Below are positions 21,783-35,835 of a DNA stretch of 64,000 bases, in pieces. How positions within the stretch are numbered: the first letter of the stretch is position 1; each line of letters begins with the position of its first letter. Where the stretch lies: positions 62,001 to 126,000 of the forward strand of contig JALJEE010001455.1 of the NCBI GenBank assembly GCA_023231475.1, given 5' to 3'. The DNA is from Seison nebaliae. Taxonomy: Eukaryota > Rotifera > Pararotatoria > Seisonacea > Seisonidae. The notes beneath the pieces are model-generated. The model was not told the origin of the DNA and did not search any database. It saw only the letters and a list, made by a program, of their open reading frames with translations. The position numbers and the translations under genes are program-made.

Positions 21783-22467
21783 TACTCAAATAAGTTAAAC
21801 TAGTTAAATTTATCTATTACTGAACATCGAATTGTCGACTAACGTAACCATAATCAACTACCGACATAATAATACTGACAGTATTACTGCGATTAAGATA
21901 ATCGACTACTGAGAAATCGGATCAGAATGAAAGTGAGATATCTTGATCAGACTTTCAACACCACAACAATGTATTTGTTATTCCAAAATCATTAAACTTC
22001 TTGTTCTATTAAATTAAGAAAATAATTTATCTAGATAAGCTTATTTAAATTTCAGTTTATTTTTGTCTTTTTTTTCAATATCAGTTATTCCATATCATTA
22101 ATCATTTTATGTGCGATGGAACATCTAAAATTGTTTGTTTATAATTCGTTTAAGAATGAAATTACTAATTGTAAATGGATTAAAATGTGTTTGCACAATA
22201 AATTGCATTTGCATGAATTTGGACTAATATCTTAACATGAACTATTTTTCCAGATTAGACAGTATGAATCTAAAAATAATAGTTCTTGTCAGATAATGTT
22301 GGAATTATTATGATTTCGAAGAATTATTAATAATTCTGAATTGTTAAAGATGATTTGGATGAAGATGGAAAAAAAAGTTGGATTGATGAAAAATTCTGTT
22401 TTTATATAAAAAGAAATAATGTTGTTTATTAGTGAGAGAATAATAAATATTTCGTTATCATTGATGT
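21783..22467. other. Convergent intergenic spacer
   Basis: AT-rich sequence between the acidic ORF and the end of the forkhead gene. Several hexamers of AATAAA type occur. No gene or RNA fold is supported. Confidence 0.4.
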
Positions 22468-23607
22468 TCAATCATTTTTCTCGCCCTCATCCAATGGTTC
22501 GGCTAAAACTGGAGCATTCTTGTTCGTACTATCCGCCTCCAAACGACAAACAGGAGGAAGAACTGGAAGATTGGCTAAGGCGGGCGCCTCCTTCTCTCCC
22601 TCATTCAATAGAGAATCGACTGAAAACAAATTCGAATGTTTCTTCGTCTTCTTTCGTTGAGTGACTGAGTTCTCGATATTTGTCTCATCTTCGTCGTTTC
22701 TCTTAATCAATTTATCTAACAACATTTCCACCTTTTCACGTGCATCTCCTGAATTTTCGGAGGATTCTGTTTGTTTTGAATTTCTCTTTCGTTTCCTCCG
22801 ACGATAATTTCCATTCTCAAACATTTCGTCGCAATTCGAGTTGATCGTCCAATAATTTCCTTTTCCCGGTTTACCTTTCTCTCGACTAACTTTAATGAAG
22901 CAATCGTTTAATGATAAATTATGTCTAATCGAATTCTGCCATCCTTTCAACGAAGAAGAAGAAGAATAAAAAGATGTTGATTTGAAGAAAATGGAACCTT
23001 GTTTGTTGTGATGATAATAAGGAAAACGTTCCATGATAAATTGATAAATTCCATTTAATGTCGTCTTGTGATCATTAGCATTCTTGATGGCCATTGCAAT
23101 GAGAGCGATGTAGGAATATGGCGGTTTTTGACACTCCAATTTCTTAATGACGTTCACAGACGACGAAGTAGATGAAGGTGATGATGAAGTTGATGTCGAA
23201 TCACATTTACTCTCATCATTTTCTTGTTGTTCCTGATTCATTTCATAATTTCTTTCCTTTTCATGTATATGTTGTTGTTGTTGTTGTTGTTGGCGTTGAA
23301 TGAGATAAACTAATGAATCGATGAAAGTTGGTTTATTGGAACGAGATAGACGTTGAAGTAATTCCATTGCTTGTAATCGATGAGAATCGATCGGATTTAT
23401 AGGTCGAAATGATTTTGTTTGATGACTCCTTAATATATTGGTTGATTGAGGTATGATATTTGATGCTGACGATTCGTTGGAGGTGGTCGATTGAGTCGAT
23501 GAGAGTAAGGAAGTATTACTATTAAGATTAGTGGTCGCTAATAATGCGGCAGCATTTAACGGTGATAATTGACCGTTAGGCAACACCTGTTTTGGTAAGT
23601 AATACAT
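22468..23607 (-). CDS. Forkhead-box transcription factor, FOXL1-like
   Basis: A DNA-binding protein of 361 residues if the 54-nt segment 22997-22944 is removed, or 379 if it is retained. The forkhead domain starts near residue 161 with [14 protein letters not shown]. It continues through [30 protein letters not shown] and GKGNYWTI to [13 protein letters not shown]. The helix-3 sequence is intact, and the wing ending [12 protein letters not shown] is most like FOXL1. The in-frame segment has GT-AG ends, a pyrimidine-rich tract and Phe/Ser-rich coding, and falls inside the domain, so it is almost certainly an intron. The N-terminus is Ser/Asn/Thr-rich with a short poly-Gln, and a basic KRKRN follows the domain. 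Confidence 0.9.
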   Translation of the reverse strand: MYYLPKQVLPNGQLSPLNAAALLATTNLNSNTSLLSSTQSTTSNESSASNIIPQSTNILRSHQTKSFRPINPIDSHRLQAMELLQRLSRSNKPTFIDSLVYLIQRQQQQQQQHIHEKERNYEMNQEQQENDESKCDSTSTSSSPSSTSSSVNVIKKLECQKPPYSYIALIAMAIKNANDHKTTLNGIYQFIMERFPYYHHNKQGSIFFKSTSFYSSSSSLKGWQNSIRHNLSLNDCFIKVSREKGKPGKGNYWTINSNCDEMFENGNYRRRKRKRNSKQTESSENSGDAREKVEMLLDKLIKRNDEDETNIENSVTQRKKTKKHSNLFSVDSLLNEGEKEAPALANLPVLPPVCRLEADSTNKNAPVLAEPLDEGEKND

Positions 23608-25608
23608 CAAACAGGCAAGGAATGAAGAAGAGAACTGAATGAAATGAGAAGAAAGTCTTTGAAAGAATAAAAAAGAAACTGCAAATGATTTCTAATTCTC
23701 TTCAGATGAAGGAGAAATAATATTTGATCAAAAGAAATGAATTTCATTGAAAAGATGAGAAGATTTTTTTAACATATTATCTGCTATTAGCAGAAACAGA
23801 ACGTAATTAAAAAGGACGGTATATAATTCCATTTACGTCCACATCAATAAATGCTCCAAAAATATAATTATCGATCTAAAGAATTTCATAACTACATAAC
23901 GGAAGTATAAAGGAAAGGTGTGAGATAAATGGGAAAAGAAGAAGCATTTCTTTTCTCCTTTCCACAACAATTCTTCTTACCTCAAATGTGAGATTATTGA
24001 AAGAATTTCAAATATGTTCCTAATTGATAATCCTTTTTCCAACTGTCCTACCTCTCTCGCTTGTCTCACAGTGGAAAATGAATCAGATCTTTACAATTCG
24101 TATTGACTAAAAAACGTGAATGGGAGAAGTAGAAGAAGGAGACGAATCATTCAACGCACTTTAACCAAACACTTAAAATTTGGTTGGAAATACTTCCGTT
24201 TTAAAGACGCCATTTATTAAACTAACTAGTCTTGCTAACTAACTTGGATGTGAATTGAAGGAAAAGAGAAATTTGTGAACACAAAAAACTTTCTTCCTAA
24301 TCGTTTTCTCGCAGGTTTATTTAAGAAATATGAAAAAGGAAAGAAGACAATCTTAAATATTAATTGCCGTTCGTTTTTCTTGTTTTTCAGTTTTTCTTAC
24401 TTTCAACACGACTCTTACGAACGATTTATTGGAAGAGGAATAATGCCGATTGCTTATTGACTTATCAATCGAAGAAGAAAATTTCTGAAGGGAACTTCAA
24501 TTGTTCGATGAAGAAGGAAAGTTCTTTTGGTAATTTGAATTGAAACGAAAGTAGAAAGCACATCAGTTATTTACTTTATTGATTAAGTTGTATGTTGTGG
24601 ATAGAGAGAGAGAGAGAGAGAGTAAAACCGAACAGCAATAGAAAACATGAAATGAAAGGTTTCTTCCTCGCGATAGAAATAAATCATGTTTTAGTAGAAT
24701 CTGATTATTCGTCTTCTTCTTTTTATCCAAGTTGATGCGAGATTTATTATTTCACTTAATAATGAAAATTATCCATGTTGCCAATGAAAACAATCGAGAT
24801 ATTTTTACCGCTTCAAATCTCCCGAAACTTTCTCTCCAATCAAACGGTCGATTACCATCTCGTTGGGAGAATGAAGTGGCGGGGCGGGTGGGTGGCGAAT
24901 AGCAGTGTCTGTTAGTTAGGGAAGAAATTATTCTTGTTTTTCAATCGATATATTCAATGCACTTTTGTCATATGAAAATATTATGCTAGCAAATAACTTA
25001 TTCAACATTACGTCTCGAACTTCAACATCCACAACGCACACTCAAACAAGATATGCTTTCTCATCCGTCTACAAATAAATGACGAATGAGAAGAACAAAT
25101 ATTTCTTTTCGATTTTGCTTCTTTGTAGGAAGTTTTATATTAAATCGAATTCGGATGTATAGTCGAAAGTAAATCGAAGAGAACAGTTACAGACCGATTC
25201 CTTACTTTCTGTTATTCTTCTACTATTTATTTATTTGACATTTATTGTAATTTGAAGAACAAACAGAAAGAAAGAATAAATTGTCGCTGTTTACTTTTTC
25301 CGCTTAGACTGACGCTTCGAGTAATACTTTCAACTTTAATCGTTCCTACCTGATACATTCCCATCGGTTCCTTCATCGATGATTTTCCTACAATTTATCA
25401 TTTCTTCCTCCCTCCCCCTCCATCCTCCCATCAATTTATTAGATTGATAAACACAAACAAACAATTCCATCAATATTCTTTCATTTTCATTAATCATTAC
25501 GTATCCTTTTGAAACGTTGTTAGCATAGTAACTGAAGAAAGATGAAAGTGAAGACGTTTAATATTTATATGAAATATTCTAATTCAATTTCTCCTCATAA
25601 CATCCGTC
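23608..25608. other. Upstream region of the forkhead gene
   Basis: About 2 kb with no supported gene. It includes a (GA)n microsatellite at about 24603-24622 and an unusually G-rich stretch at 24877-24898 (GGCGGGGCGGGTGGGTGGCG), the only GC-box-like sequence in this part of the window. Either could belong to the forkhead promoter/enhancer. Confidence 0.4.
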
Positions 25609-25681
25609 GGCTCTGTAGCTTAGCGGTTAAAGCGCCTGTCTTGTAAACAGGAGATCACGAGTTCAAATCTCGTCAGAGCCT
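25609..25681 (+). tRNA. tRNA-Thr (anticodon TGT)
   Basis: A 73-nt intronless tRNA. The acceptor stem GGCTCTG pairs with CAGAGCC. The anticodon stem/loop is CCTGT-CTTGTAA-ACAGG, reading threonine ACA, and the T-arm contains GTTCAAATC. The discriminator base is T, and a TTTTT run directly follows as the RNA polymerase III terminator. Confidence 0.97.
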
Positions 25682-26005
25682 TTTTCAATTTTTTCTTTTC
25701 AATTTTCAATATTTTCAACTAATCTACTCGTTTCCTGTTGTCACTTCAATATTCTCCACAATAAATCTCTGTTCGCCACTAGAAACGAATTGTTGAACAT
25801 GTTTATTGATTACTAAATCAACAGAATTAAGAGTGAGTAATTTAGAAGAGGTGAGAGAGTATCGATGAATTGTTTCAATTAACAAGAAGAACTATATAAT
25901 ATATAATATATATTGAATGCACTTTATTGATATGGGCTTTTCATAGCACGAAAAAATGTTTTAGTTTGTAAAAAAGAATGAATAAAAATAATATTATCAT
26001 ATATC
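25682..26005. other. Spacer between tRNA-Thr and cadherin-like gene 1
   Basis: AT-rich, with a (TATAA)n-like stretch at about 25889-25915 and likely 3' UTR of the minus-strand cadherin-like gene. Nothing else is supported. Confidence 0.4.
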
Positions 26006-29000
26006 TTAATAATCCAAATCCCTTCGATTGAATTTCATTTCGATATATTCAGTTTCCTCATCGCTCTCGCCCAACGGAATACCGTAATGACTATTGTCAA
26101 TTAGATTCTCCGCCTTTTCGTTTAATCGTTTGTTAGTGTTAATATTATCTTTAATATTGTTGTAGACATCGTGAATTGTGGAGGAGGACGAAATTGAATA
26201 ATGTGATTGCGGTTCATATACTTCGTTAATTCGATTTTCATATTCCTCCGTTCCAGGTATGACTGTGTGTTTGCTAGTGTTTATTTGAGTGATTGTTTGC
26301 TCAAGAGCTTTCAACGACATTAACTTTCGTTTGTTTTTCCCTCGTTCCACAACCAAAATCGTCAGGAAAATCAAAATAACTAAAACAATGGCAATCGATA
26401 GAGAAATTATGACGATCGTTTCCCGATTAATTGTTTTGTTTGTTTCCGTTGGAACTGCTGCTTCGATATGCATGACATTCAATTCATTAATTAATCGCCA
26501 ATAATTTTGGGAATAATCAATTCTGTCCAGAATCTCCTCCGGCCTCAATATTCGTTCATACTCAATTACATGGAGAAGGAATGATGATATTGATGAGGAA
26601 TTGTTTGTCGATTCATCACCAATTCTTTTCGTCTTATCTGATGATTTGACACCATGTCTTTGTAGAGTTCCTCCCAACATTTCCGATTTAGCATCACTCA
26701 AATATAAAGTGGCGTCAGTGAATGAATTTCTTAACAGATTTTGAATTTGTTCCGTATTTTCCGTGAAAAAGTTGACTGGATGTCCCATCAAAATTTTCAC
26801 AGCTCCACTTCGACTCAAAGCGAAAATTGTAATTTTTATCCAATTATCACAACCGGTATCATTCTGCAAATTATCTGGATGGAAACATTTCGTTCCATTA
26901 TCTTTCATCATTAACATGAAAGAGAATTTACAATTTGCTCGATGAATATATTCCGTTGGTCGAATGATAACGGCACCATCTTTTCGATTAAAACTATTTT
27001 GTTTCTGATTCAATCCATTCTCCCCAATGAAAATACTTTTTCTGTGAATGAGATTTATATATTCTTCCGCATCCGTCTCAAACGTCTCCTCATCAATCCA
27101 ATAATAATGATTACTATTTTCATTCAGATCTCGATCATGACTCAACAGTTTGAGAACTTCCACATTATATTGACTCTCTACATTAATCGTTACATCGATA
27201 TTCTTCTCTCGATAATCGAACATTGGTCGATTATCATTTATATCTTCCAATTCGATAGTTATTGAGAGAATAGCCACATTTCCCGTTTCCGGTTCATTTA
27301 ACGACTCGTTCAAATATTGTTCCAAATTTTCATCTGATAATGCAATGAATTCTACGAACAACTTATAAACATCTTTCTCTTCACGATCAAGAGCCATTCT
27401 CGATATCACTTCGAATTCTTCATTAACTTCGAATTCTTCCAAATAATTTAATTGTCGAATATTCGTCAATTGTAACGGATAGAATTCATTATCTTTCAAT
27501 TTAAAATTTATTTTCTCTCCCACTTTCTCTTCCAACATCTCATGTTTCTGTTCTTGTGCGATACAATCGATAACGGCATAATTACCGTTCGAACTACTCA
27601 CATAAACGCTAAATGATTTCGATGTACATTTTCGATTACCGTCTTGTAAACAATAATCAGTTGCCGATAGATCAGGAAACGGAATTACATATACGGCAAA
27701 GATTGTCAATTGATAAAACGGTGTTCGACAACTTTTCACGGTGGTTTCAGGATTTCGAAATTTTACACAATTCTCATTTTCATCCATCACAAAAGTACTC
27801 TTAATCACTGGATCTCTGTCGTCAATACCGAAATTATTAATATCATTTTCCTGATATTTCGCTATTAAATTGATGATACAATTGTCATCTTTTTCCTTCA
27901 CATAATATTCGGTGACCGTTACATCCCAATTTGGTGCGAGAGCTTCCGGTTCTTTAACTGATAGTAAAATTTCCGCTCTATTCTCATTTCCATTCCCATT
28001 ATCGTCTTTTGCTAAAATTTCTATTTTGTAATTTCCAATTTTGTTTCTCAATTCTTTTATCACACGGACCTGTCCAGAATTCTCGTTTATTTCAAATGAA
28101 GATATTTCTAAAAAAAAAAAGAAACATAATTTAAAATTTTTTTGGAGACATTCAAACGAAAAACCTTTTTCCTCATCATTCTCTATAAGGACTTGTTTGA
28201 CGATCGAATATTGAACTTTCCCAAAATCTCCCGGATCGCTATCGATCGCTAGAATTTGAGATCCATTTTGGTAGGATAAATAACCGCCAACAGGAAATAT
28301 ATCTTCAATCGAATTAGCCTTATAAGTTAATTGTGTAAATTGTGGAACATGTCGATTTTCTGGAGTTAGTCGAATATAAATAGCTGAAAGGAGAAGAAAA
28401 AATATTAAGTTAAAATTTCAAATTTGCCTTCTAAACTGATTGATGACATTTTTCCTTCAAGATATTCACGACAAAAATTATCTTTCGCTTCTATGATCAA
28501 CACGTAGGTGGATTGAATACGATAATCTAATTCTTTAACTTTCTTCAATTCTCCCTGAAAATCGATGGATGAATGAAATGAATAATAAGAAAATCGAACA
28601 GTAATTTCGTTAAGTTCAAATGGAAAATTTTCTTCTTTGTCTTTGATGAAATATCGAACTTGGCCATTACATGCCTTATCTCGATCTGTCGCTACTATTT
28701 GAATATCGGAGATAACATCATTATTATGATCTTCACTAATCGTGAAAGTTCGTTGTGCCAAAGAAGCAGATTCTTCCGGCGACGAGAATAACGGCGAGAA
28801 ATTATTTAACAATAAAATCTGGAAATTAATAGATAAAACTGAATCTTCATCAGAACGTCTGTCCATCGTACACTTTTCATGAGATGCATGGATGTCGATT
28901 GAGAGTGATTTATTTTCGTAAAAAACTTCTTTTCCTAATAATAAAGTTCCCAAAGTTTCATCTACATTAATCTCTTCTGAATTCCCACAATAATGTACTA

Positions 29001-32000
29001 CAGTTAATTTGTTGGGGAATTTGGCACTAAATTATTTGTAGGTGTTAAATATTCAAAAATGAAAACTATAAACTTGATGTGAAGTAGAACTTCATTGACA
29101 TGAGCACCTTCAGAAAACGAACTATTCGTCGAGTATTTCAATGTGCCAACAGTTTGACAATTATCGTCAATCGTTTGTTCCGTCCCTTCTCCAAACTGTT
29201 CTGAGAAGATTGCTTGATATCGATTAATTGGTGTTATTTTCACCGATAATTTCCGTTCGATTCTCTGCTCTTTACATGGTCGATAATTGTCTGTACCAAT
29301 ATCTTCCACTTGAATTATTAGATCGAATTCTTTCACTTTAATAACGTCGAAACATCGTCTCGTTATTATTTCACCGTTTTCATTTATATCGAAATAAAAT
29401 TCCTGAAAAATGAAAATGTTAATACAAACGAAATGATGAGAATGAAGAACGTTTCGTGGCAAAGTAACTAATTCATCTAATTCATTTCTAGTTTCATTTA
29501 TTCTTATTTGATATGTCAACTTATGTCCAAAATCATCATCTTTTGCTTTTATTTCACCAATTTTTTCATTCTTTTTAATATCCTCTTTAATTTGAATGAT
29601 ATCTCTAAAAAAGATATTGTGATGTTTTTCTTCAAAACAAATTCAACTTCCATTCATCCTCCACAAAATAAGGAGATCGATAATTTCCCGCTTCAATTTC
29701 CAATGAGATATCCATCTTATCCGTCAACGGTGGAAATCCTCCATCAATCACTTCAACTTTTAAGTTGATAGTCTTTAAAAGAATAAAACCGTTTGAACGG
29801 AAATTATAAATTAACTCCTGATTGGACGTTCGGTTGAAATTGGAGGTCGTTCTTCTTCAATTCTAATCGTAATGTGTCATTTTCATCAATTTTGAAATTT
29901 CTTATTAAATTTTCGTTGTCGAAATTCACCAAAATTGAATTGGAGTAATCGATGGCGAATACCGTTTCTTTAAAATAAGTTCCAACCATATTCGGATCGC
30001 TAGCTTGCAATTTTCCAATACTTATGTTCTTATCCGTTAATGGCGCTGTGTAAATTCAAAAAATTTTCAATTCGTTTATTTCAAAATAATTTCTAACCCG
30101 AAACTGAACATATTAATCGTTGAGGAATAAATGGATCGAATTCGTTAAATTTTGGTGGGAAATTCTCCTCCTACGAAATGGAAACAGGTTTAAATTTAAT
30201 GGAAATTTTAATGGAAATAAACTTGAATTTCAATATACAAAATTATATGTATTGGCTGATTGTCATAGGTATTACAACTATCAGAAATCGTTTCTATATT
30301 CATTTCTGTTCCTTCAATTGGCAAACGAATGACATAACTTCCAATCTCTTAATCAAAAAAAAAGGTGAGTTTAAAAATGTTTAGTTATCTAACTATTCTC
30401 AACGAAATCGCAAGGTGGAAATGGATAGACTTCTTTGAGGGAATTCAGTTTTGTAAAATCTGTGATTGTCTCAATTTGATAATTCGAATCGAATTTAAAA
30501 TATTTTCCCGAATTATCATCCGTAAATTTTAACTGCATAAACTCTGGCCATGAATTATTTCGATCAGGATCATTTACGACAATTTCAGGTTTTCTCACCC
30601 AGTTTGGTGGATTGCCATTCATCAAACCGAAATATGCGCCGTGTTCTAGTAAAAAGAATATGATGGACATTAGAAATTGTATTTAAGGAACTTTCATAAT
30701 CATCTTTAATAGTATGACAAAATTCTTTGAATGGAAATGATGTTCCGGTGATGAATTCTGGAGGATTAACATGATTGTTGAGCACTTCCACTTCCACTGT
30801 TTTAATACTCTTCATTTAGAAATGAGAAGAAGAAGAATGAGAAGAGGAGAATGAACTTTTCGATTACCGCCATCTTTCGCCAATATCTCAATAAAATATG
30901 AATTTTTCTTTAACCAATTAAGTGGTTTCTCTAAATAAATCCGTCCTGAAATTTCGTCGAACTCTAATCGGAATGTATCGTCATTAATCGTTACATTTAC
31001 CTTCCCGAATTCTCCACAATCCTCATCTTTGAAAGTGAAGTTGTAGATTATTCGATTTACACATTGAACTTCGTTCAATTTCAATGAATTCATACCACTG
31101 ATTTCGGGTGCGTGATTATTAATTGGTAGGATTTTCACAATCAACTCCTTGGTTGCAGTCATCGACGAATCGATGGTATTTTTAGCAATAATCTAATAAA
31201 TGAAAAGAAACGGTTAAAAATGAGGAATAATTTCGAATTAACAGTGTATCGTTTCTCGTTTCTTTTCATACAATTGAATTCACTTGTTCTACTCACTTGA
31301 ATGTGAGTAGTAAGACGTTCTCGACCCTTTGCTGGACTGATAATGATATCAGTCGAATTAATCTCCAAAGAGATCTCACCGTAAATACCATAACCACACG
31401 ATTTAACATTGACATTTATATTGAGAACGGTTCCTTCAGCTGGTTCTGATCGAACTGAAGTTTCCAACGGATTGTTCAATTCTTGTGGACCTCCACCAAA
31501 AAATTCAACAGGTTCGGCTTTAAACAACATACGAATCGTATAAATAGCTAAAGAATTATAATAGTGATTTGGTTCGATCGGAAACTTTTCTGCCTAAAAA
31601 ACCCATTTTTAATTTGTTGAAGAAAAAGATATTGTAGTATAAGTTAAAGTAAAAGGTAAATACCAAAATACCAATTTGTATTTCACCATTGTTACTTGAG
31701 AACAATGCGAACACGTCGTCATGAGAGTAATAGGAACAATACTCTTCGTTATTCTTGAAGTGAAGTTTTGTCTTTGATCCAAAGTCATCTTTTGTCAAAG
31801 ATAAAATTGAACTGTTCAATACTTTCGCATCTGAAAAAGTAGAATTGTGAAACGGAACTTTCAATTCTACTAATTCCAACTTTCCAATAGTTGTTTGACA
31901 AGAGTGTCGGGTAGATCAAAATCTTTCGCAGGTAAACCATCATATATATCTTGACGGAGAATTTTCAGTACTATAGTTCGGTTTATTCCGGTGTCACCGT

Positions 32001-33259
32001 CATATGCTGAAACTGTGTCATTTAACTGTTTATGAATAACTTGAATTAAAGGATTTGATGGATATTAATGAGAAATAACATAAATCTAAAAAATCAAATG
32101 ATTATTTTGAGAAGAAACGAGATGAAATTTAACATTTGCTGCATCGGTAATTTTAATTTCACTATAATACGAAGACTTTTCAAAACGAGGTGGTTGATCG
32201 GGTTGATCGCCAACTTTAATGGTGATATATCCATTAATTATATGCGATTGAAATAATTCGTCATCTAATCTCTCATCACCGGCATCCTATGCCAAATGAA
32301 ATTTGCACGTCAAATAATTGAATGGAGAAGATAAACTTGGACGGAAAATCGAATGATATGTAACGGACGTTTCTCATAATCGAGTGGTGCAATTATTTTG
32401 AAAGTAGCTCGATAAATGTTGATCAGTCGATTATCGATCCTTCTTTTTCCATGTGGTTCTTGGGTCATCTCAATTTGAATATCATCTTGTGGTGTATAAT
32501 TGAAAGTGAGACGAGACGCTGATGTATCTTGTTCATCCAGATCATAAGCATCGATGATAATTGGGAGAGGATCAGGATTATTCTATTATCAATTTGAAAT
32601 AATAATTTCTTACAATAAATAACTTCTTTGACGTGAACTATGGTATTTGTTGGTTCGAATTGAGGATATTCTTTATTAACACTGTAAATGGGAATTCTTT
32701 TTATCTGAAGTTTCTGGTGACTATCCATAGAATTATAGGAAGTTATATTTGCAAACTAATTAATTTACGAAAATAAAGTTCAATAAAGTGAAAATGAACT
32801 TTGTGGATATATTGTCTTCCTAATTTGATTTGAAAGCAACTTTTAAAAAAATCCAGTTGGGGGTCAGTAAATCTTTCAGTTAACCATTCAGTTACCGACG
32901 GAACAGAAGATTGTTCAATATATGAACATGCAATACAAAATAAAGTTCCTAAAAATCATAAGGAAGAGTGGAAGGAAGTGAAAGAGAACCATATCCATCT
33001 TTAGGTGCTTCATAAACACCGAAATTATCCGAATTAAATGTGTAATGCATTCCACCCATAAATGTTCCGTTACGATAGAATAAATCCCAATTACTTGTAG
33101 CAGGTGAATTGGTATGGTCCTCTAATATTTTTTATCATCTTATTTTTAATATCGATGTATTGGATGATGAATGTAACTTGCTTTGGTGGTTTGGAAATCG
33201 ATAGTGGAAACCGTCAAAACGGTGGAAGCGATGAGGCAAATGACGATGAAGTAAACCAT
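26006..33259 (-). CDS. Cadherin-like type I transmembrane protein 1
   Basis: A large adhesion protein built from many short exons with introns of about 40-60 nt. The ATG at 33259 opens a signal peptide (MVYFIVICLIASTVLTV). The first joins are supported in frame by donors and acceptors: 33259 to GTTACATTC, then an exon from AGGACC near 33112, then further exons down to 32465. Divergent extracellular cadherin repeats follow, with linker remnants such as DQPDQPPRF, PINNHAPEI, LNNFSPLF and one canonical DINDNRPMF near 27230. The last exon (28063-26006) carries a transmembrane helix (IVIISLSIAIVLVILIFLTI) and a cytoplasmic tail of about 110 residues ending FNRRDLDY. Most repeats lack full Ca2+-binding motifs. 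Exon edges in the middle are incomplete, and orthology to Fat, Dachsous or another class is unresolved. Confidence 0.85.
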
Positions 33260-33552
33260 ACTGAGGTCAATGAATATATTTACATTCGAATTTTCTCCAA
33301 AGAAAGTATAATTGAATGAAGAAATTTCTTCTTCTTCTGGCTGACGAGTGGGAGAAAGGTGAGTGGAAGTGAACGGTAAATATCAGATGCGAAAATATTT
33401 CTATTTGTTTATTTAATTAGAGCATTGAGGACGAAGGACGATTGGGGAGAGGCAATAAGAAGAAGATTTTTAATTAAGAAAATTTTTAATAGGAAACTAA
33501 CAAAAAAAAAATGGAGAGAGGTGATAAATTCTGTTGAGAGAAGTGAGAGGAA
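33260..33552. other. Short spacer between tandem minus-strand genes
   Basis: About 293 bp between the stop of the SPCA-type pump and the ATG of cadherin-like gene 1, both on the minus strand. CCTCAG directly precedes the cadherin ATG on the minus strand, so a splice acceptor is possible there. Confidence 0.4.
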
Positions 33553-35783
33553 TTAAACGGATTTTAAAGAATTATTAATAGAAATAAGTTGTTGGAGTTT
33601 GGAACGACGTCGTTCGTCAGAATTGTAACGTCGAAGGAAAAGTTTTCTGAGTTCGGAAACGATGAAGACGGTGGAGGATAAGAGAAGTATATGAATTAAA
33701 TCGATAAATTTGAGTGATTCGGTTTGAAAGATCGCTTGAAACGGTTTCACATATATCACTAATAATTGTGCCAATAATGATGATGCAATGGCGATACATA
33801 AAGGACGATTAGCGAAGAGACCTATAGTGAAAATAGATTTTGATTCGTGTCGACATGAAATTGCATTGAACATGTCAAATAAGACGAAAGTGGTGAATGT
33901 CATAGTTGTATCTCGACTGGTGACACGACCATCAGTAGTGAGTTCTTTCACGAAAATTGATAATGTTCCTGACATGATGATAAAAGCAGAAATAAGAATT
34001 CGTATGAATGCCGATTTAGATAGAATTCTTTCATCTCGATGTCTTGGTGCTTTCTTAATGATGGTAATATCTTTCGGTTCGACACCTAACGATTGTGCTG
34101 GTGGTCCATCCATTAAGATATTAATCCAAAGAATTTGCATAGCATTTAATGGTGATGCCACATGAAATACGATAGATAATGCGATTAATAAAAGAGCAGC
34201 GATCGATGTAGATAATTGAAAACAAATAAAATTTCGAATATTATTAAAAATCGATTTTCCTTCTTCTATAGCGGAGAGAATAGTTGAGAAATTGTCATCA
34301 GTTAATACGATATCGGCTGCTTCTCGACAAACGTCAGTACCAGAAATTCCCATTGAAATTCCAACGTCAGCTGCTGTTATAGCAACGGCGTCATTCACTC
34401 CATCACCAGTCATTGCGACGATATGTTTGTTGTATTGGAGAGCTCGAACAATTCGGAGTTTATGTTTAGCAGTTACACGATAGAAGATGTTGATCGATTC
34501 GACGATATCATTCAAATCATCATCTGATAATTCATCCATTTCTTTCCCACATAATAACTTGATCTTTTTCAATTTAATCATTTCTCCAATAGCTTTCGCT
34601 GTTCCATATGAATCACCAGTTATCATTTTAATATCAACTCCAGAATGATATAAATTTTCTATGGATTCAATGACTGAAGAACGAGGTGGATCTAACATAC
34701 CCACACAACCACAATAACATAAATTTCTGGGTAATTCATCATTCATCTCTTGATTGTTATGTAAACCGATTGCCATACCAATAACTCGTTCACCGTTTGA
34801 TGATAATCGATGAGCATCAGATAATAATGATTTTTTCGTCAATTTATCTATAGGAATTGGTTGATTGTCGTGATTGATGAATGAGGAACAATGTTCGATA
34901 ACTGATTCGACAGCACCTTTCATATAAACACGAATATCATTCGGATTGTTTCGCAATGAAACTTTTACCGCCATCAATCTCGTTTCGGAAGTGAATGGCC
35001 ATTCATGTAATCGAATGAAATAATCTCTCCAATATGGCATATTGAATTGATGTGCTAATTTCAATAAAGCCGTTTCAGTCGGTTTACCTCGAAATTCTCC
35101 ACGACACATTTCATCGATAATGAAACTATTATTACAAACGGCTCCAATTTCAATAATTGAATGAATCAATTTATGAGAATCAACTTCAATATGACTTCCA
35201 TCTGAACATTCAATTTTCACCATCTCCTTATTCTCCTCACTATTCCATTCCTTCTCAATTGTTACACATAATTTCTCCGTCGTCTGAATATGACGAACGA
35301 CCATACAATTCGTTGTGATCGTTCCCGTTTTGTCACTACAAATCACATCGCAACATCCCAATGTCTCCACGATTGGTAATCGTTTAACAATCGCATTTCG
35401 ATGTGCCATTCTCTGAATACCTAATGCTAAAGTGACAGTAACGACAATAGGTAATCCTTCTGGTATAGCCGCTACCGCCAAACTGACACTGATGGTGAAC
35501 ATTTCGAGAATATTTCGTTTCTGAAAAACACCCACACAAAATATGATGAAGATAATGGCAAGAGAAATGGCGGAAAGTTGTCGTCCCAAAATTTGCATAT
35601 TCTCCTGTAACGGCGTTTTTGGTGCTTCCTCATTTTTCATTAGAGCAAATATCTGTCCGAATTCCGTTGAAATACCTGTAGCATAAACAATTCCTTTACC
35701 ATGTCCCTCACGTACTAACGTTCCTAGATATGCCAAATTCCGTTCATTATCCTCCATTTTCGATATACTTTCATCACAAACAA

Positions 35784-35835
<52 letters not shown>

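Noticed and set aside
33788-34165. Plus-strand ORF opposite the Ca2+ pump
   Set aside because: It is antisense to conserved transmembrane helices of the pump; its composition is explained by that strand.
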